Source: Auricularia sp. M13
Lineage: Eukaryota > Basidiomycota > Agaricomycetes > Auriculariales > Auriculariaceae
Assembly: GCA_037042915.1 (NCBI GenBank)
Contig: CM073197.1
Location: forward strand, 1,054,001 to 1,118,000
Reading direction: 5' to 3'
Length of the DNA: 64,000 bases
The translations under genes were made by a program, and so were the position numbers. Shown here piece by piece: positions 1-12,907 of this stretch. Each line of letters starts with the position of its first letter. Within the stretch, counting starts at the first letter, position 1. Under the pieces are notes generated by a model. The model worked only from the letters and a program-made list of their open reading frames with translations. It had not been told where the DNA came from and made no database searches.

Positions 1-2796
1 TTTCTTTGGACCACGCGCTCTCCGCGCCTTGGCGCATGACGACCAATACTCCTGCAAGGCGGCGGAGTGTGAGGACTCGAATGGGATAACAAGTACAGTA
101 ATGGCCTGCGCTGCGTACCTTTGTCGCCAAGCTGGATCATGAGGTGCTGCACGAACGGCAAGAAGGCGACGGCGTTCTGCACGACGCCGTCGCGCAGGAG
201 GAAGCCGAGGTCGCCCTTGCTCGTCGAGCTGTCTTGCGCGGCGGGGCGCGCGGCGAACAGCGCGAGATGCTGGCGGTAGCCGGCCTCGAGCTGCATGGCG
301 TCGAGCGCGCGCCACCACTTCGGCGCGTCGAATAGGTTCCAGCGCTCCTCGCGCGCGGCACTCGCCAGCACGGCGAGCTCGCGCGTGTTGGGCGAGGCGA
401 ACGTGACTGCCGGCGACTCCTCTGCGCTCGTTGTCCATGCTTTGAATGCCGGCAGTATGGCGCTGGCTTTCGCGACGGACGTCGGCTCACTGGTCCACCG
501 GATTGTCAGCGCAAATAGAATATTGACGACGGTGTGCATGCGTACAAGAACGCTGCGTGGTCGCAATGATGGTCAGTGGTTGTGGGAACTAGGAGCAGAG
601 TACGCACTAGGTATGCGCTTCTCGCGACAATATTGCAGCACCTGCTCTATCGTTTCCGCAGACAAGTTCGCGTCCATCGCAACCAGCCGCGGCGCATTCC
701 TCTCAATCGCAGCGATGACCTGCACAGCACAATCTCTGCATCGATACCAAGCACTCGCGTCGCGTCGCATCAGCGCTACGCACCTCCTCCGCGCGCATAT
801 TCGCCGGCGCATCCATGTCCGCAACGCCGCAAACCAAGGCGCCATGTGCATCCAGGAGCATGTTGCACACGGGCGTGCGGCCGCTTCCACCCACGAGGCC
901 GTCGACGCGCATGCCCAGGCGCACCGTCTCGTCGCGCAGCGTGCGTCCGAACGCGTCGTCTGCGTCCGTCCCGCGGGCGCGACGAGCAGCACCTTCGACG
1001 ACCCAGCGGATAGCCGGTGCGCGGCTTCCGCAACATTGCGCGCGACGCCGCCGAGCGCAGTGCGCACGCTGCCCGGCGCCGTGGACCCCGACGCGTCTAC
1101 CGCCGCGGACGCTTGCTGCGCAATGATGTCGATGGCGGCGCAGCCCGCCACGACAAGCTCTGCCTTTCCCTCGGCCGGTTCACGGAGCAGTGGTAACGGA
1201 GCGGAATCTTGTTTTGCCAACGTTGCAGATGTACGTACATGCTTCGACTGCGGGAGTGCGCGGCTCGAGCAGGGCTACAGTCCATGCAAGAACGTTCAAC
1301 GTACCCCTGCGCCGGAATCTTCTGCCTGCTCTTTGACAAGCCGGGTATATTGCACTGCAACCTGGGCGCCTGGAGAATTTGAACGGGAAAGAGGATGAGC
1401 AGGACGTTGTGTATGGGGCATACGCACCGATTGCAGATGTGTTCTCAATCAACGCGATATCTACGTCTGGCGTGAGTAGCCGGACTTGGGCAGTGCTGGC
1501 AATCGTACTGCTGTGCAGGCTCTTCCCCTGGCTGAGTTCTGTGACACGCTGGAGCAACCAAGGTGTTACATCTTTCCCGCGAGAGCTCATTCCGTTCTCC
1601 TCGCTCTCGCGGACGGCCTGGTCAATAACGGCTTGGATTTTCGCGCCGTCCGCTGCCGCAGATTCTGGCACAGGAGCTGCGAAGAAAACGCCGGTTTGCA
1701 GTTGAAGTGCATTGAACTGGTTGTCTGCATGCCATATATCAGATTTTTTTGAAGCCGTATATGATACGGTAACCTACAGAATATTTGTGCGGCCAGTTCG
1801 GGAGTGTTGACATTCCACGGACTCTGGAAGTAGCGCGTTAAGCAGTTAAAAATCAAGATAGAGGGAACGAGCATACCTTGCAGCCACTATCGCGGGCGTA
1901 GAAGGCAGGGAAGACGTTATTATCGGAATATGTGAGCACGGGAACGCCTTGTGTTTCCTGAACGCGTTCGGTACGACCAGACTCCTGGCATGACTTCTCT
2001 TACCAGATACCTGCAAGTTTGTTCACTCCAGCTGACTAAGGAATAGCATCGACACATACTCGAGCGTCCGAGGAATGTCCAGGATGGACTTGATGCCCGA
2101 AGCAATGACACCGACCGGGGTGCGACCTAGTTCTGTCAGATCGGCCGAGATGTCTAGCGCTGAAGTTTGTGCGTCAAAACTGAGTGCACCGTGCGAGCTC
2201 ATGCATCATGACGGACAGTTCTGCCCGTTACGATGCACTCCGCCAAGTCCGCCCGTGGAAAATACCTAGGATCGACAGTTGTACTAGTCAGCACACTGAC
2301 CATGACCATGTGTGACCTGCGCACCTTGATTCCTACGAGATTTGCGACGACCATTGTGCCCGCAATCGTTGTGCCTGCGAATTCGGAGACTGTCATTGGC
2401 GCCGCATAGAGCAATTGGAGACTACTGACCGCCAGTTTTCCGGAGGGCAATTGCAGGCGCGAAATCTCTGCGCGAAATCTTGCCCGCGCCCGTCCCGCTC
2501 TTGTCGGCAATGCGCTGTAGTTCGGCGTCGCCGAGGCCGACCTTCACCCGTCCATCTATCATGCATATGGTAGCTGGAATGGCGCCGTTCTCGCGCACGA
2601 TGCGCTCGCAAGCGCGGGCGACATTCAGATTGTACGGCGGCGGCATGCCATCTGTGACAAGCGCAGACTCGAGCGCGACGACTGGCGCCCTGCGGGCAAG
2701 CGCGTCCTCGATCTCGGGCTGAACATCAATGTATGCGCGAAGACCGGTGATTCGGCGTGAGCCCAACCGGGTGCTGATTTTGGCACGAGCGAGCAT
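1..2796 (-). CDS. psuG-psuK: Pseudouridine-metabolising bifunctional protein: PsuG-type glycosidase fused to PfkB-family kinase (partial, 3' end off window)
   Basis: The product should phosphorylate pseudouridine (kinase half) and split pseudouridine 5'-phosphate into uracil and ribose 5-phosphate (glycosidase half). The N-terminal IndA/PsuG domain starts at the ATG at 2796. It shows [16 protein letters not shown], then [40 protein letters not shown] and [19 protein letters not shown] down to about 1500. After [13 protein letters not shown] comes a linker, then a PfkB domain ([52 protein letters not shown]) that runs off the left edge. At least nine short introns are needed, and one exon is only 7 nt (2004-2010). 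The glycosidase half is open throughout. The kinase half has a probable missing base in the C-run at 970-972 and an unresolved junction near 480-605. The fusion order matches other fungal homologues. The family call is firm; the exact exons of the kinase half are not. Confidence 0.88.
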
Positions 2797-3743
2797 TGGG
2801 TGACAGCTGGAGCAACCGTAGCAGCGGAGTTGGGCAATGCGTCTCCGACTCGAACTCGATCATTCAAGTTGGCGCCTGTTCTCGTCCAGCACACGCTCAA
2901 CCCGTTTGGCTGAACCCGTTTACCTGGCTGTGTACGACGCGGACGTTTCCCATGGAAACACTCTTTGCCGACAGGTCGCGCCCCGTTCTGCACGAGCAGA
3001 TGTCTGGGAAAGCGTCTATAGGGTGTCAAGTCAGATTGTCCACAAAGCGGCGTAGGCTGGGCCCGTCCGTTATCTCGGCGATCTGGCACACATTGGCAAC
3101 GCGACTGTGAAATGATCACTGACGCCTCGTGTTCCCTTCCTCCCCACCTTTACGCCATGACTGAAGTCCCCGTTTCTCGCCTTCTAAATCCGTGGCACCT
3201 GCATCTAGCCTCTTGGTCGGAAACACCTTCCATTATCTTGGGAATCAGCTTTGCAATTGGTTGTTCTCACGCTTACGCGTTCTTCACCTGGCGCTTAGAA
3301 AGGGTGCAGGTCCCCTTTCTGGCTAGGGCATCAATATTGTCACCCATTTTCACTCTTCGACGTCCAGATACCGCCCGATTGACAGCGTGGCAACACAGTT
3401 CGCAAGGCGCTCTCCCGGGAATTCGCTCCGCCGGAATGTCATTGGGGGCAAAGTACGGGATCCAGGCTCTTTTCAGAAGAGATGGCCGTGGCTGCCAAAA
3501 CAGATAACGAAGGGTGCACAGGAAGCTAGACGTACCCCACATCACGCCCGGCAGATCTTGGCGGACCGGTGACAATGAAAACACGAGTACTTCCGCTGTA
3601 CGACGTAGATAGTATGTGCTCTCGCAAATATCGCATCGAACTGCGCAAATACCGACCAATCGCACCTTGACTTCTCCTTTCACCCCACAGTTCCTCCTGG
3701 ACTATTCACCGCTCTCCTCTACCGTCGCTCAGTCGAAACACAG
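2797..3743. other. Intergenic region between divergent genes
   Basis: This stretch lies between the divergent starts of the pseudouridine gene and the DUF6535 gene, so it should hold both promoters. Short open frames occur on both strands, but none shows a recognisable motif or consistent splice signals. I see no repeat or RNA gene here. Confidence 0.5.
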
Positions 3744-4900
3744 ATGTCAGACGCTCCACCCGGCACCCGCGCAGCCAGTACGTCTAGGTTCTGCATGCTT
3801 TGCTTGCCCGTTGACTGAACTTGGATCAGCGCGGAATGATGACCCCAAAGCATTTGAAGCGATGCGCGAGTTCCTCCTCAACGCCATTCGGGACTTCAAA
3901 CCCGGCTCGGTCTCGCAGAGCGATGACCTCGAGGCGTTTGAAGCGATCCGCGACGTGCTAACGGCAGACCCGAAAGCTATGCGGGACTTCAGGCCCATCA
4001 TCAAGGGCTTGAAGAACGTTCCCAAAGACTTCGCCGAGTTCTCCAAGAAGCGAGATGAACTCGTGATGCAGTCATGGGTCACCACACTCGATGTTCTGCT
4101 TGTATTTGTACGTCCTCCTTCAGATGCAGCTCCCATGGGGCTCACAGCGATCCAGGCAGGACTATTCTCGGCGATAGTGACGGCTTTTCTGAATCCGTTG
4201 CTGAGCCAGGCGAACTCAGACACTCCAACCTCCGAGCAAACGCAGACAAGTGCGAAAACACCAACTGGTACGCTTCGCGCTATAAGCGTGAGCTTTCTAT
4301 TTGACAAGACCTGCAGCTGCTTTGAATCGATTGGCAAACGTGCTCTGGTTCATAAGCCTAATCGTGGTTTTGTCGGTTGCTTTTCTCAGCATTTTGGCCA
4401 AACAGTGGGTCGGACAGTACGCCCTGCGCACAGCTTCCAATTATGGGGAAACCGATGCGGACTGGATCCGCCGTCGAGCGCCGTATCGTCGCGCACTCGC
4501 CAAATGGCATATGCCACTCGTTTTATCCATCCTGCCCCTTCTGCTCCATATATCCATGTTCCTCTTCGTTGCTGGGCTTGCTGCCTTTCTCCAGACATTC
4601 GACCGCGTTCTTTTTGGTTTGTCCATTGGTACCGGCGGGGCCATGCTCCTCTGGTACCTCGTGTCTGGTGCCATTGCAACTCTTCCGAATCAAAAATACT
4701 GGCCATTTTCGATTCCAATTTTCACCGCTGTTCGACACTCGCTGTATTCTGAATTATGGCGCCAGAGGGCTGTTGGGCTTACCACTCTGCTGGCGCAGTC
4801 AGACCCTTTGACTGTCGAGCAAACCGAGATCCTCGACATCTTGGTCGAGACCGAGCTTACGGCTACTGGTCGCCGACAGTTGCAGAGGGCCAGCGCTTGA
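3744..4900 (+). CDS. DUF6535 domain membrane protein
   Basis: Joining 3744-3777, 3830-4107, 4156-4267 and 4317-4900 gives a clean 335-residue protein with canonical GT-AG introns. The hydrophilic N-terminus holds two similar segments (DPKAFEAMREF and DLEAFEAIRDV). The DUF6535 signature follows: MQSWVTTLDVLLVFAGLFSAIVTAFL, then after a short polar loop ALNRLANVLWFISLIVVLS and AKQWVGQY. Two more membrane spans (LSILPLLLHISMFLFVAGL and FGLSIGTGGAMLLWYLVSG) make about four in all. Families with this domain are strongly expanded in Agaricomycetes and have no known biochemical role. The gene has no operon-like partner; the next gene downstream is also lineage-specific. The ATG at 3744 is chosen because it splices in frame to the conserved region. 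Confidence 0.85.
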
Positions 4901-5696
4901 ATGCACGATGGTTTGTCTCACATTATTACCCTGCAGTCTTCCTCATACTTACTGAATACGAGACTCTCGTATATGGCAACGAAGGATAAATCTCACGGAT
5001 GTGTACTGTGTATGTCAGACGAGAACATATCATGGGGTTCGCGGTGATTAAATATGTCTTGAGTGTTCACGAGATGCGCGCGGAAAAGATAGCACCACAA
5101 GTCAGACGAAAACAAGGCTGGTCCAGAGACGCTAGAAATCTCTAAGGAGGACACAACCAGACTAGGCCCAGAAGACCTTCAGCTCTGATGGCAAGTAGCG
5201 GCGATGTTGGTTCCCACCTGGGACTACTCTCAGGGCTTCGCCGCCATCCCAGGACCCTCATATAGTTGCCGCTATTGGTGATAAATCTTTTTACCTCGGA
5301 GTGCCAGTCAATAGTTAACCCAGCAAGCGGGGTGGCCATTGAGGAAGCACTGACGCCGGATATCGCAGACGACACGCAACCAGGGTTCTGGGAGCGATGG
5401 CCGCAGTGACAGTAATTTGACATGTCGGGACCCTCTCGAAATAAATCTCCCTTAACTTCCTTTCTTCCTTCCGTGACAGGACTCCCGAAACGGTCCTCTC
5501 GAACCCCGATCGACCTAGTACGCGCGTTGGGCTGTTTGTCGTTATGTAGGTACGTGCCGCATTCGAAAGGCCTATGTAAGTAAACAAGGACAAACAACAG
5601 GAGTATGCCCGAACACTGCCCGGTTTGTATAAATTATTGCAGAAGATTCGGCAAGACCAGCACCCACGCCTTTTCCGCTATTGAGTGCACCCCATC
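4901..5696. other. Intergenic region
   Basis: About 800 bases separate the DUF6535 stop from the next ATG. The only open frames are short minus-strand ones near 5142-5597 without motifs. I see no gene, repeat or RNA here; the right part presumably holds the promoter of the EF-hand/ZZ gene. Confidence 0.5.
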
Positions 5697-8600
5697 ATGT
5701 CGACCACATCAGATCCTTCTCCTACAGGACCAAAGGACGAAGAATCCGCCCAGGACAATCTATTGAATTGGCTTCGTAAGGTTCGAGCGAAGCATACAAG
5801 TTCGAGTTGAGATACTGAATGGATATGCAGAAATTGAAGTACAGCGATGAAGGTCTGCTGAATAAAGGTATACTACCGCTATCTAATGTCACGCCTTAGA
5901 TCGTGCAGTTCGAAAGGCGGACAAACAAAAAACGGCTGATATCCTGAGGGACGCCGCCAACGATGCCCTGGCTGTCGCAGGTACTGTACAGAGCCCACAT
6001 GACTTAGCTTATGAGACTTATTACGCATTACCGTACGGTAAACCTTGCAGACTCTCTACCTGATCTCAGATACTTGGTTGCGTCGGAGATGCAGCGCGAG
6101 GAATCGAGGGTAGCAGACCGCCGCGTTGCTTTCCTTGTCGCCCACGCAGTTGAAATGGTAACTGCATGGTGAGCATCTTGCTCAGCAAGAGGTACAGGGT
6201 CACAAAATTATACAGGTATGCCCCTGACATAAATACCGATGCGATCGAACTCGTCAAGAAGTGCGGGAATGTCGTCGACATGTTCTACAAGTCATCACCC
6301 ATCTGTAAGTCCCATTTACAAACACACTGAACCCGCGGTATAATGCGTCGCAGCAAGAGTGTTCCACTCCAAAGAGTGGGGACGGATTTTATTGGAGACC
6401 GCGGACGCCTTCTCATCCTGGGCTTTAGGCGAGAACGCCACCCTTTTGGGGGGCCTCCTCAAGGATGAGCCTGAGCTGAAGAAAAATGTGCTACGCAAAC
6501 TGTTCGAAAAACTCACTCTTCAGTCGGGCACAGATATCCGCGAGAAGATTAAGGACTTCCCAGACGCTCAAGCGCTGGTTTCTCACCTCCAGGACGGCGC
6601 GAAAATGGTCGAGCTGCTCCGCCTCTCGGGCGAAGTCGATATGGACGACAACTCGTTCCAATCACGTCCAAACCGACAACGGCAGATCGATGCAGCGCTA
6701 GAGCGTGAACTCGTCACGAACTTAGAAGACCAGATCGCGGCGAATCGCAAACATTTCGACGTCTTCCTGACCGTGAAGCAGAATATCGAAAATTTTCAAA
6801 CATCGATATCGACTGGAAGGCCCCTCAAGAGCCGATGGGCGCTGACTAGCAGTATGCTTTCAAGAACAGGGGCGAACCAAGTGGAAAATCTTGTGCGCGC
6901 GTTGAACAGCGTCGTACGGGATGCACTGACACGTTTCTAGTACCTTCGGCAGGTCTGGGAAACCTTTGTAAGTACAGGACCGAATTGGCCTTCCGGTCCT
7001 CATCGAGACACCTCAGAGATTGTCGTCCAGTGTCCCTACTGTCTACTTCATTGCTGTTCTGAGGAACTCCCTATCTGGCGGGTATGTGAGGTCTTAATTT
7101 GTTTCTCCAACAAGCCTTAATCGCGTTTTTTTTTTCTTTCAGCTCAAAGATGAAAAAAACGTTCTTCGCACGGGTTTTCAAGCATTTTAGGGAGGCCGAA
7201 CCTACACGGGAATTTGTGATACAGGACTCGGAGAAGTGGTACTTGGATTACCTCAAACCCTCTTACGTCCCAGCCATGCAGGAAGCCTTCGATCACGATG
7301 ATAACGGCTTCGTCAATGTTGGCGAGGTCAACCTCTATACTCAATCTCGTGGGTTGGATTCGGGCATCTTGGTGTCGTTGCTTCGCCATCTAGTCTTCTC
7401 TGCGGCTGGCTGGCACGTTGCTATGTTTCTCTATCGTTCGCGGATTCGGCGACTACTCGACAGAATGCTAACGATGCTGGATCGCGTCGAGGTGGCGAGC
7501 TTTGAACGGCTATGTTACTATCTAGACACGGTCATCACTCGTAAGCTTCTTCATTCGCCGCCATGCATGTCGTGTGTCATGGCATTATACAGAAATCACA
7601 CCTCTCCTTATGGGAATTTCTATCCCAAGCGGTATCCAATACAGCGACGCCCTGAACGAGCTCGTCGCGGAACACATGGAGCTCGACAAGCAGCGATTCT
7701 ACGAAAAGCTCAAGCAGCTCAAATTTGAGCTCTCGTCGGTCAATTATGTCGCAGTACTTTTCGAAAAAGAAAGGGTAGAAGAGGTGAGTCTCGTCTCACA
7801 TCTACAGCAAGGCGTTTTAACGCTCCTAGTACCTCTTTCCTGTCATATACTTTATCCTGGAACAAGCCTATAAGACGATCGAAAAGGCCGTCGACGCAGC
7901 AGCCCAAGCCGACGACCGGTCCACCGAGGCCGTTGTGGCTGTTGAGACCGAGGCCAGGACCACCGTGGACCCAGTGGAGCCTGTTACCGAGGCCGCCGTG
8001 ACCGAGACCGTGACCGACGAGGTGGCCAGGGCCGACACTGCGCACGCGGTGGCCGGGACCGAGACCGTGACCGACGAGGTGGCCAGGGCCGACACCGCGC
8101 ACGCGGTGGCCGGGACCAAGGCTATCACTGATTATATCACCGACGCGGCCGAGGGCGACAGGCCTGCCAACACCGACGAGATCGAACTATACGACCTGGG
8201 TTCCCGGTCACTGAGGAGTGTCGGCGAGATGGTTCGGAAACGTGTCTCAACGCGTGAGTACGAGTTCAATTGCGCAAACAAATGGCCACGCTTTAATCCT
8301 GCGTGCAGTTTCGTCCAAACTTGGCGGTCAGCATACAGACTTTGACATTTATGCTAAAGGATTGGTCGGTCTTGAATTTGCTAATGAATCATCCTGGCTG
8401 ACGCTACACGTAGTATAAAGCTTGCCCAAGAGGTCGTTGGTCCACCTACACGGACGTTGAGGGGGCCGAGGCCGCGTACCGTCTCTGGTCATCGAAACGT
8501 CCGGATAACGAGCGCTCACTTCGCTGGTCCAAGCCTGAGCAGAGTGCGCTTTATCCAGAAAATGACGCAATTGCGCAGCCGGCAGCACGGATGTCTCATC

Positions 8601-9821
8601 GAGGGTAGGTACTGTTTGCTCAAGATAAGTGTCTGGCCTAGCTGACAGTCACAGGTATATGTGCGATGAATGCATCAACGAGCCGATCAAAGGCGTTCGG
8701 TATCACTGCCTAGACTGTCGCGACATCAGTAAGTACTTAAAGTGCCACTTGATCCCAGGTGTACGATTATGCTTATGCCAAGGTGCAGATTATGATCTCT
8801 GCGGGGCATGCGCCACCAACAGCTCGCACAATTCCGACCACAACATGATGGTTTTCACGAGGGAACTTCCCCACGTAAAAGCGTTGAGATTCGTCTTCGA
8901 TGCTCGAACTCACCTCAAGGACGCCATTCAAGCGATGGGGCCGCTAATCTGCAAAGAATGCCGCAGACTGTTGGATGACGGCTTCTACTGCTGTGTGACA
9001 TGCGCAGGTAATGTTCACTCACGAGTTTGACACCTACTTAGTTGATGTTTCCGATAGTCAACGGCAATCAGACGTTGCTCTGCGGATTCCGCACCGGATG
9101 CACCCAAGAGTACGTGCAGCGCGCTCAGGCCCAAGAAGAGAGGGCGCCGGGGGCACGCAGGCAAGATATGGGCGTGGTGGAGGTCGCCCGCGAGGACGAA
9201 GGCGGGCCAGAGGCCGTACGCGAGGAACAAGGTGTCGCGGATGCCGAAGGCGCGAGACCGAACGCCGCACGCAATCAACTTGAGGATGCGCACTGTCATG
9301 CTGGCCGTTTCATCCAGTCTCAACACAATCGAGCCGGCCACTTCTTCGCCTGGATTCGCAACAGACGTGCACTATCCGCCACTGGGGTACTCGCCCCGAA
9401 GGAGGACGGTACGGTTTCGGATGCCAATATCGAAACCCGGTCGGAGCGGCAAATCCTCTGTGACCTTGACAAGAACGTGCAGACGCTGACACAGCAAATC
9501 GCCGGGAAAGACACATCGACCACCATTGCGACTTCGCCTGAGCCAGCGGGAACGACGGCTCAGACTGGCCACAGTGTCACGGCGCTGTCGATCCTGCAGA
9601 AGATGGGCAAGGACATGGCGACGGTGGCGATGTTGGCGGAGCGGCTGGTCGGGCAACAGGAGAGTCAAATGGTGAGTAGGGCCGGATTCAGCAAGTCCCA
9701 TGTTGATGACACAGCGGAGGTGCAGGCCACCAACGCGGAGCCGGCGAATGGGCAAAGCGCGTCGGCAGATGGTGCGACGCCAGGAGAGCCGCATATGATG
9801 TCGAGCCGACTTTGCCGATGA
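5697..9821 (+). CDS. EF-hand and ZZ-type zinc-finger protein, multi-exon
   Basis: The ATG at 5697 opens a run of small exons: to about 5782, then exons near 5830-5867, 5900-5980, 6051-6169 and 6215-6303, followed by a long exon at 6354-6940. A second block from about 7140 carries an EF-hand loop, DHDDNGFVNVGE, with acidic residues at loop positions 1, 3 and 12. Next come a Thr/Glu/Ala-rich repeat region (about 7900-8130) and a ZZ finger at 8655-8850 (CDECINEPIKGVRYHCLDC, then YDLCGAC and HNSDHNMMV). A second Cys cluster follows (CKECRRLLDDGFYCCVTCA), then a charged C-terminal tail ending at 9821. ZZ fingers bind two zinc ions and usually mediate protein contacts. EF-hand plus ZZ proteins of this type occur in Agaricomycetes but have no assigned function. 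The exon link at 6940-7145 is unresolved, so two adjacent genes remain possible. Confidence 0.7.
8001..8114 (+). repeat. Two tandem 57-bp copies encoding a 19-residue repeat
   Basis: Two nearly identical 57-bp units (8001-8057 and 8058-8114) differ at one silent position and encode TETVTDEVARADTAHAVAG twice, in frame within the EF-hand/ZZ gene. A more diverged partial unit precedes them and another follows. The near-identity points to recent in-frame expansion. Confidence 0.9.
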
Positions 9822-10139
9822 CCTCGGGCGCATAGTCCCGCGCCTTTCGACCTTTGAACACATGTGGCTCGTCGGCTTGTATGATGTCGACCAGAATTCG
9901 GATGTTCCGCAATGTATGCCTCGACGAGTTTTCAGAATACGACAGGAAAGAATACGACAGGAATTATCATACTAGACCCGCTCAGGTGGAGGCCTCGAAT
10001 TCCCGTAAGCAGCAACCATCGTGATGCGTTTGAGTCGGGTTTGTCCAGCGCATCGCCAGCTGCAGAGGTTCTCGAGTGAAGTCGAAGAAGTCAAGAGTCG
10101 GAGTTGGGCGACGCGTTTCAGACTCTGCCAGTGACCACC
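9822..10139. other. Intergenic region
   Basis: This short stretch separates the EF-hand/ZZ stop codon from the first ATG of the next small gene. An in-frame extension of that gene without an ATG reaches back to 10104, so an unseen 5' exon could lie here. Nothing else is recognised. Confidence 0.4.
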
Positions 10140-10742
10140 ATGCTGCCCGTTCCCGTGCAGCACATGGCCGACCCGTTCGGCGGGCTGAACGTGAACGCGT
10201 ACGGGCCCGTGCAGCTGGACACAATACCCGTTATGCCCATGCAAGTCGACCCCAACTCGCCGCCGCATTTCCAGCAGAACGTGCAGCTCGCGCACCAAAC
10301 GGCGCTGCGCATCCAGGAGCTCGCTCAGAGCGTCATAAACGGCATGTAAGCTTCCTCGTTTACCACGACTGTCTTCGCTCTGCTCAGTGCTGAACGCGCC
10401 GTCTTTCTTGCAGCGAGCACGCCTACGAACCCACGACGAACGCCCTGCAAACTGCCAGTACGCTCGCACTGTCTCTCCTAGGCAACTGATCATGACGCTT
10501 CTCCAGATGACCTGCAAACTCTCAAAGATACCATAATCCAATTCAGCGAATTCCTCGCGCAGACAGGCGTCGGCGCCCTCCCGCTGCAGATCTCGCCGAC
10601 CACACCGCTCACTGAGCAGCAGCTCGTAGCGCGGCACGACGGCGTCATGCGCGCCTTCTATCCCCGCGCTATGGACCCGAAAGACAACGCTGACGTTGTA
10701 GCGAGTCTGCTGACGGCTCCCGAGCGCAAACGGCCTACCTAA
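10140..10742 (+). CDS. Small protein of unknown function
   Basis: Three exons (10140-10345, 10414-10457, 10507-10742) join cleanly to a 161-residue protein. I do not recognise the family. The N-terminal half is rich in Pro, Val and Met (MLPVPVQHMADPFGGLNV) and is followed by a likely helix (HQTALRIQELAQSVING). The C-terminal half (LKDTIIQFSEFLAQTGVGAL, then LTEQQLVARHDGVMRAFYPR) also looks helical, and the protein ends in the basic tail ERKRPT. No signal peptide or membrane span is visible. The ATG at 10140 is the first in frame, but the open frame continues upstream, so the start is provisional. The gene converges on IMP dehydrogenase, with about 180 bases between the two stop codons. Confidence 0.6.
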
Positions 10743-10923
10743 TCCTACATCTCAACTCCTACTCGTCACACACCATGTATCCATACTCCAGAAAGCCCGC
10801 ATCATGCGGCTCCAGACTGAACTTGTAACGCGCATGCCATAGGCAACCAAAATTAACGCCGTGTTCACTAGCAAACCAAACGATAGCAGACACCGAGACA
10901 ATCACAGGAAAAGGTGCAAACGC

Positions 10924-12907
10924 TCAAGCGAAAAGCCTCTTAGTGTAGCTGCAAGAAAGTATCAGCTCAAGCACAAAGGCGGCGCAGCAAAAGCACTCAC
11001 GAATTCAATCCATGAACGCCGCCCTCGACCTGGGCGCTGGCGGTGCGCACCTCGAAGCGCACAGTGCCCTCCTGGACGCCCTTATGGAGCGCCTCGATGG
11101 AGCGCACGCCCAGGTCCTGCAGCGAGTGCTGCACGCCGGTATGCAGGTACGGCAGGAACGCCGTGACGCTGCCGCGGTCGTCGACGTCACCCGAGACGCC
11201 CTGGGCAACCTTGACGGCGGACGACTCGGAGAAGTAGCGGCTAGTCGCCGCGTTGTCCTGCGCCTTGCCCTTCGACGCGCCATTCATGCCGTGCACGCCG
11301 GGCTTATTCTGCTCCATCGCCTCGATGGAGCCCATGCCGCGGTACGCCTTGACGCGCTTGCCCTGCTGGTAGAAGTACTCGCCGGGCGCCTCCGTCGTTC
11401 CCGCGAGCAGGCCGCCCATCATCACGGCGTTTGCGCCCATCGCGAGCGCCTTCACGACGTGGCCCACATTGCCGATGCCGCCGTCTGCGATGACCGGCAC
11501 GCCGAAGCGGCGCGCGAACTCGGCGACGGCGTGCACGGCTGTCGCCTGCGGCCGTCCAACGGCCATGACCTCCTGCGTGATGCAGATGGAGCCCGAGCCC
11601 ATGCCAATCCGCAGGCCGTCCGCGCCAGCGGCAATGAGCTGCGCCGCCTGCTCGCGCGTGACGACGTTGCCGGCAATAACGTCTAGCTGCGGGTACGTCG
11701 ACTTGATCCAACGCAGCATGTCGGTCTGGAAAGTGCTGTTCCCCTGGCTCGAGTCGATGACGACAATGTCCAGGCCAGCCTCAACAAGGAGCGCAAGGCG
11801 CTCACGGTCGGCGGGGCGGGTACCAATGGCCGCTGCGCAGTAAAGCTGCTTGCTTTCCGGGCGCTTGGACGCGAGCGGGTAGTTGTGCGCTTTCAGAAGA
11901 TCGGAGCGCGCGACGAGGGAGATAAGCTGGCCCGCCTCGTTGATGATGGGAAGCTTGCCGCGCTTCGACACACGCAGGATGCTGTTCGCCTCGGAGAGCG
12001 TCACGCCCTGGCGGGCCGTGACCAGTTCCGTAGTCATAATATCCGACAACGGCGTGTTGGGTGGCTGGAACTGGATGTCGCGCGACGTGACGATGCCCAC
12101 GAGCTTGCCACCAAGCTTGCCGGTATCTAAAACGATAAGCGAGTCAGCACATAGTCGTATCGCAGAGCAAATGAGAGTGAAAAGTGAAGGGTTCAGAAAA
12201 TAATCATGTCATGTCTTCCGCATTCCACACCGAAGCGTTACTCAGCAGAACGAAGGTTGAAAATTTGATTCATCCTTGAGGTAGTGGGGAGGAGTGGGGA
12301 CGTAATGCGACACGCGCTGCTCACCGGTTATAGGGATACCGCAGAAGCCCAGGCGCTCCTTGACGTCAAGGACGTCGTGGACGGTGTGCGACGGCGAGAG
12401 CACGACGGGGCTGTTAATAAAACCGTTTTCGTGGCGCTTCACCGCGCGGACCATGTCGGCCTGGGCGGCGGCGCTCTGGTTATGGTGGATGACTCCGATT
12501 CCACCGAGAAGCTACTGCAGCTCGTCAGGAGCGTCCCAGCGCGCGCCGGGCACGCGGGCTTACTGCCATGTGGATGGCCATGTTCGTCTCCGTCACGGTG
12601 TCCATGGGGCTCGACATGAACGGCGTCTTGAGCGTCACCCTTTTACAGTTTGCAGCTCGTCAGCGCCGGAGGTCTCAGCGCGAGCAACACGGACATACCG
12701 GCGCGTGATGCGCACGTCGGTCGTCACAGCAGACGCAGGGAAGTCGATGCGGCCCGGGAGCATGAGGAAGTCGTTATACGTGAGGCCGCCATGGATTTTG
12801 CTGGCCATTAGGTCCTCGATACTCAGCCCATCGCGGCTCGGGTACTGCTCGAGCACGTCGAGCGCGGTGGACGGGTCGAGGTACTGGTTCTCCGTCGCGG
12901 GGGCCAT
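10924..12907 (-). CDS. IMD: Inosine-5'-monophosphate dehydrogenase
   Basis: This enzyme oxidises IMP to XMP with NAD+, the committed step of guanine nucleotide synthesis, in the cytosol. Five exons (12699-12907, 12564-12639, 12325-12511, 11001-12126, 10924-10948) join to exactly 540 residues, the normal family length. Landmarks in order are [43 protein letters not shown] and a CBS-domain pair ([40 protein letters not shown]). The catalytic segment is [13 protein letters not shown], with the nucleophilic Cys near residue 340, followed by [30 protein letters not shown] and [10 protein letters not shown]. The last exon is only 25 nt and supplies the C-terminus SYTKRLFA. The frame is intact throughout, which makes the gene a useful clean control for the frame breaks elsewhere. 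Confidence 0.97.

Noticed and set aside
11012-11686. 224-codon plus-strand open frame
   Set aside because: It is antisense to the catalytic domain of IMP dehydrogenase and explained by codon bias.
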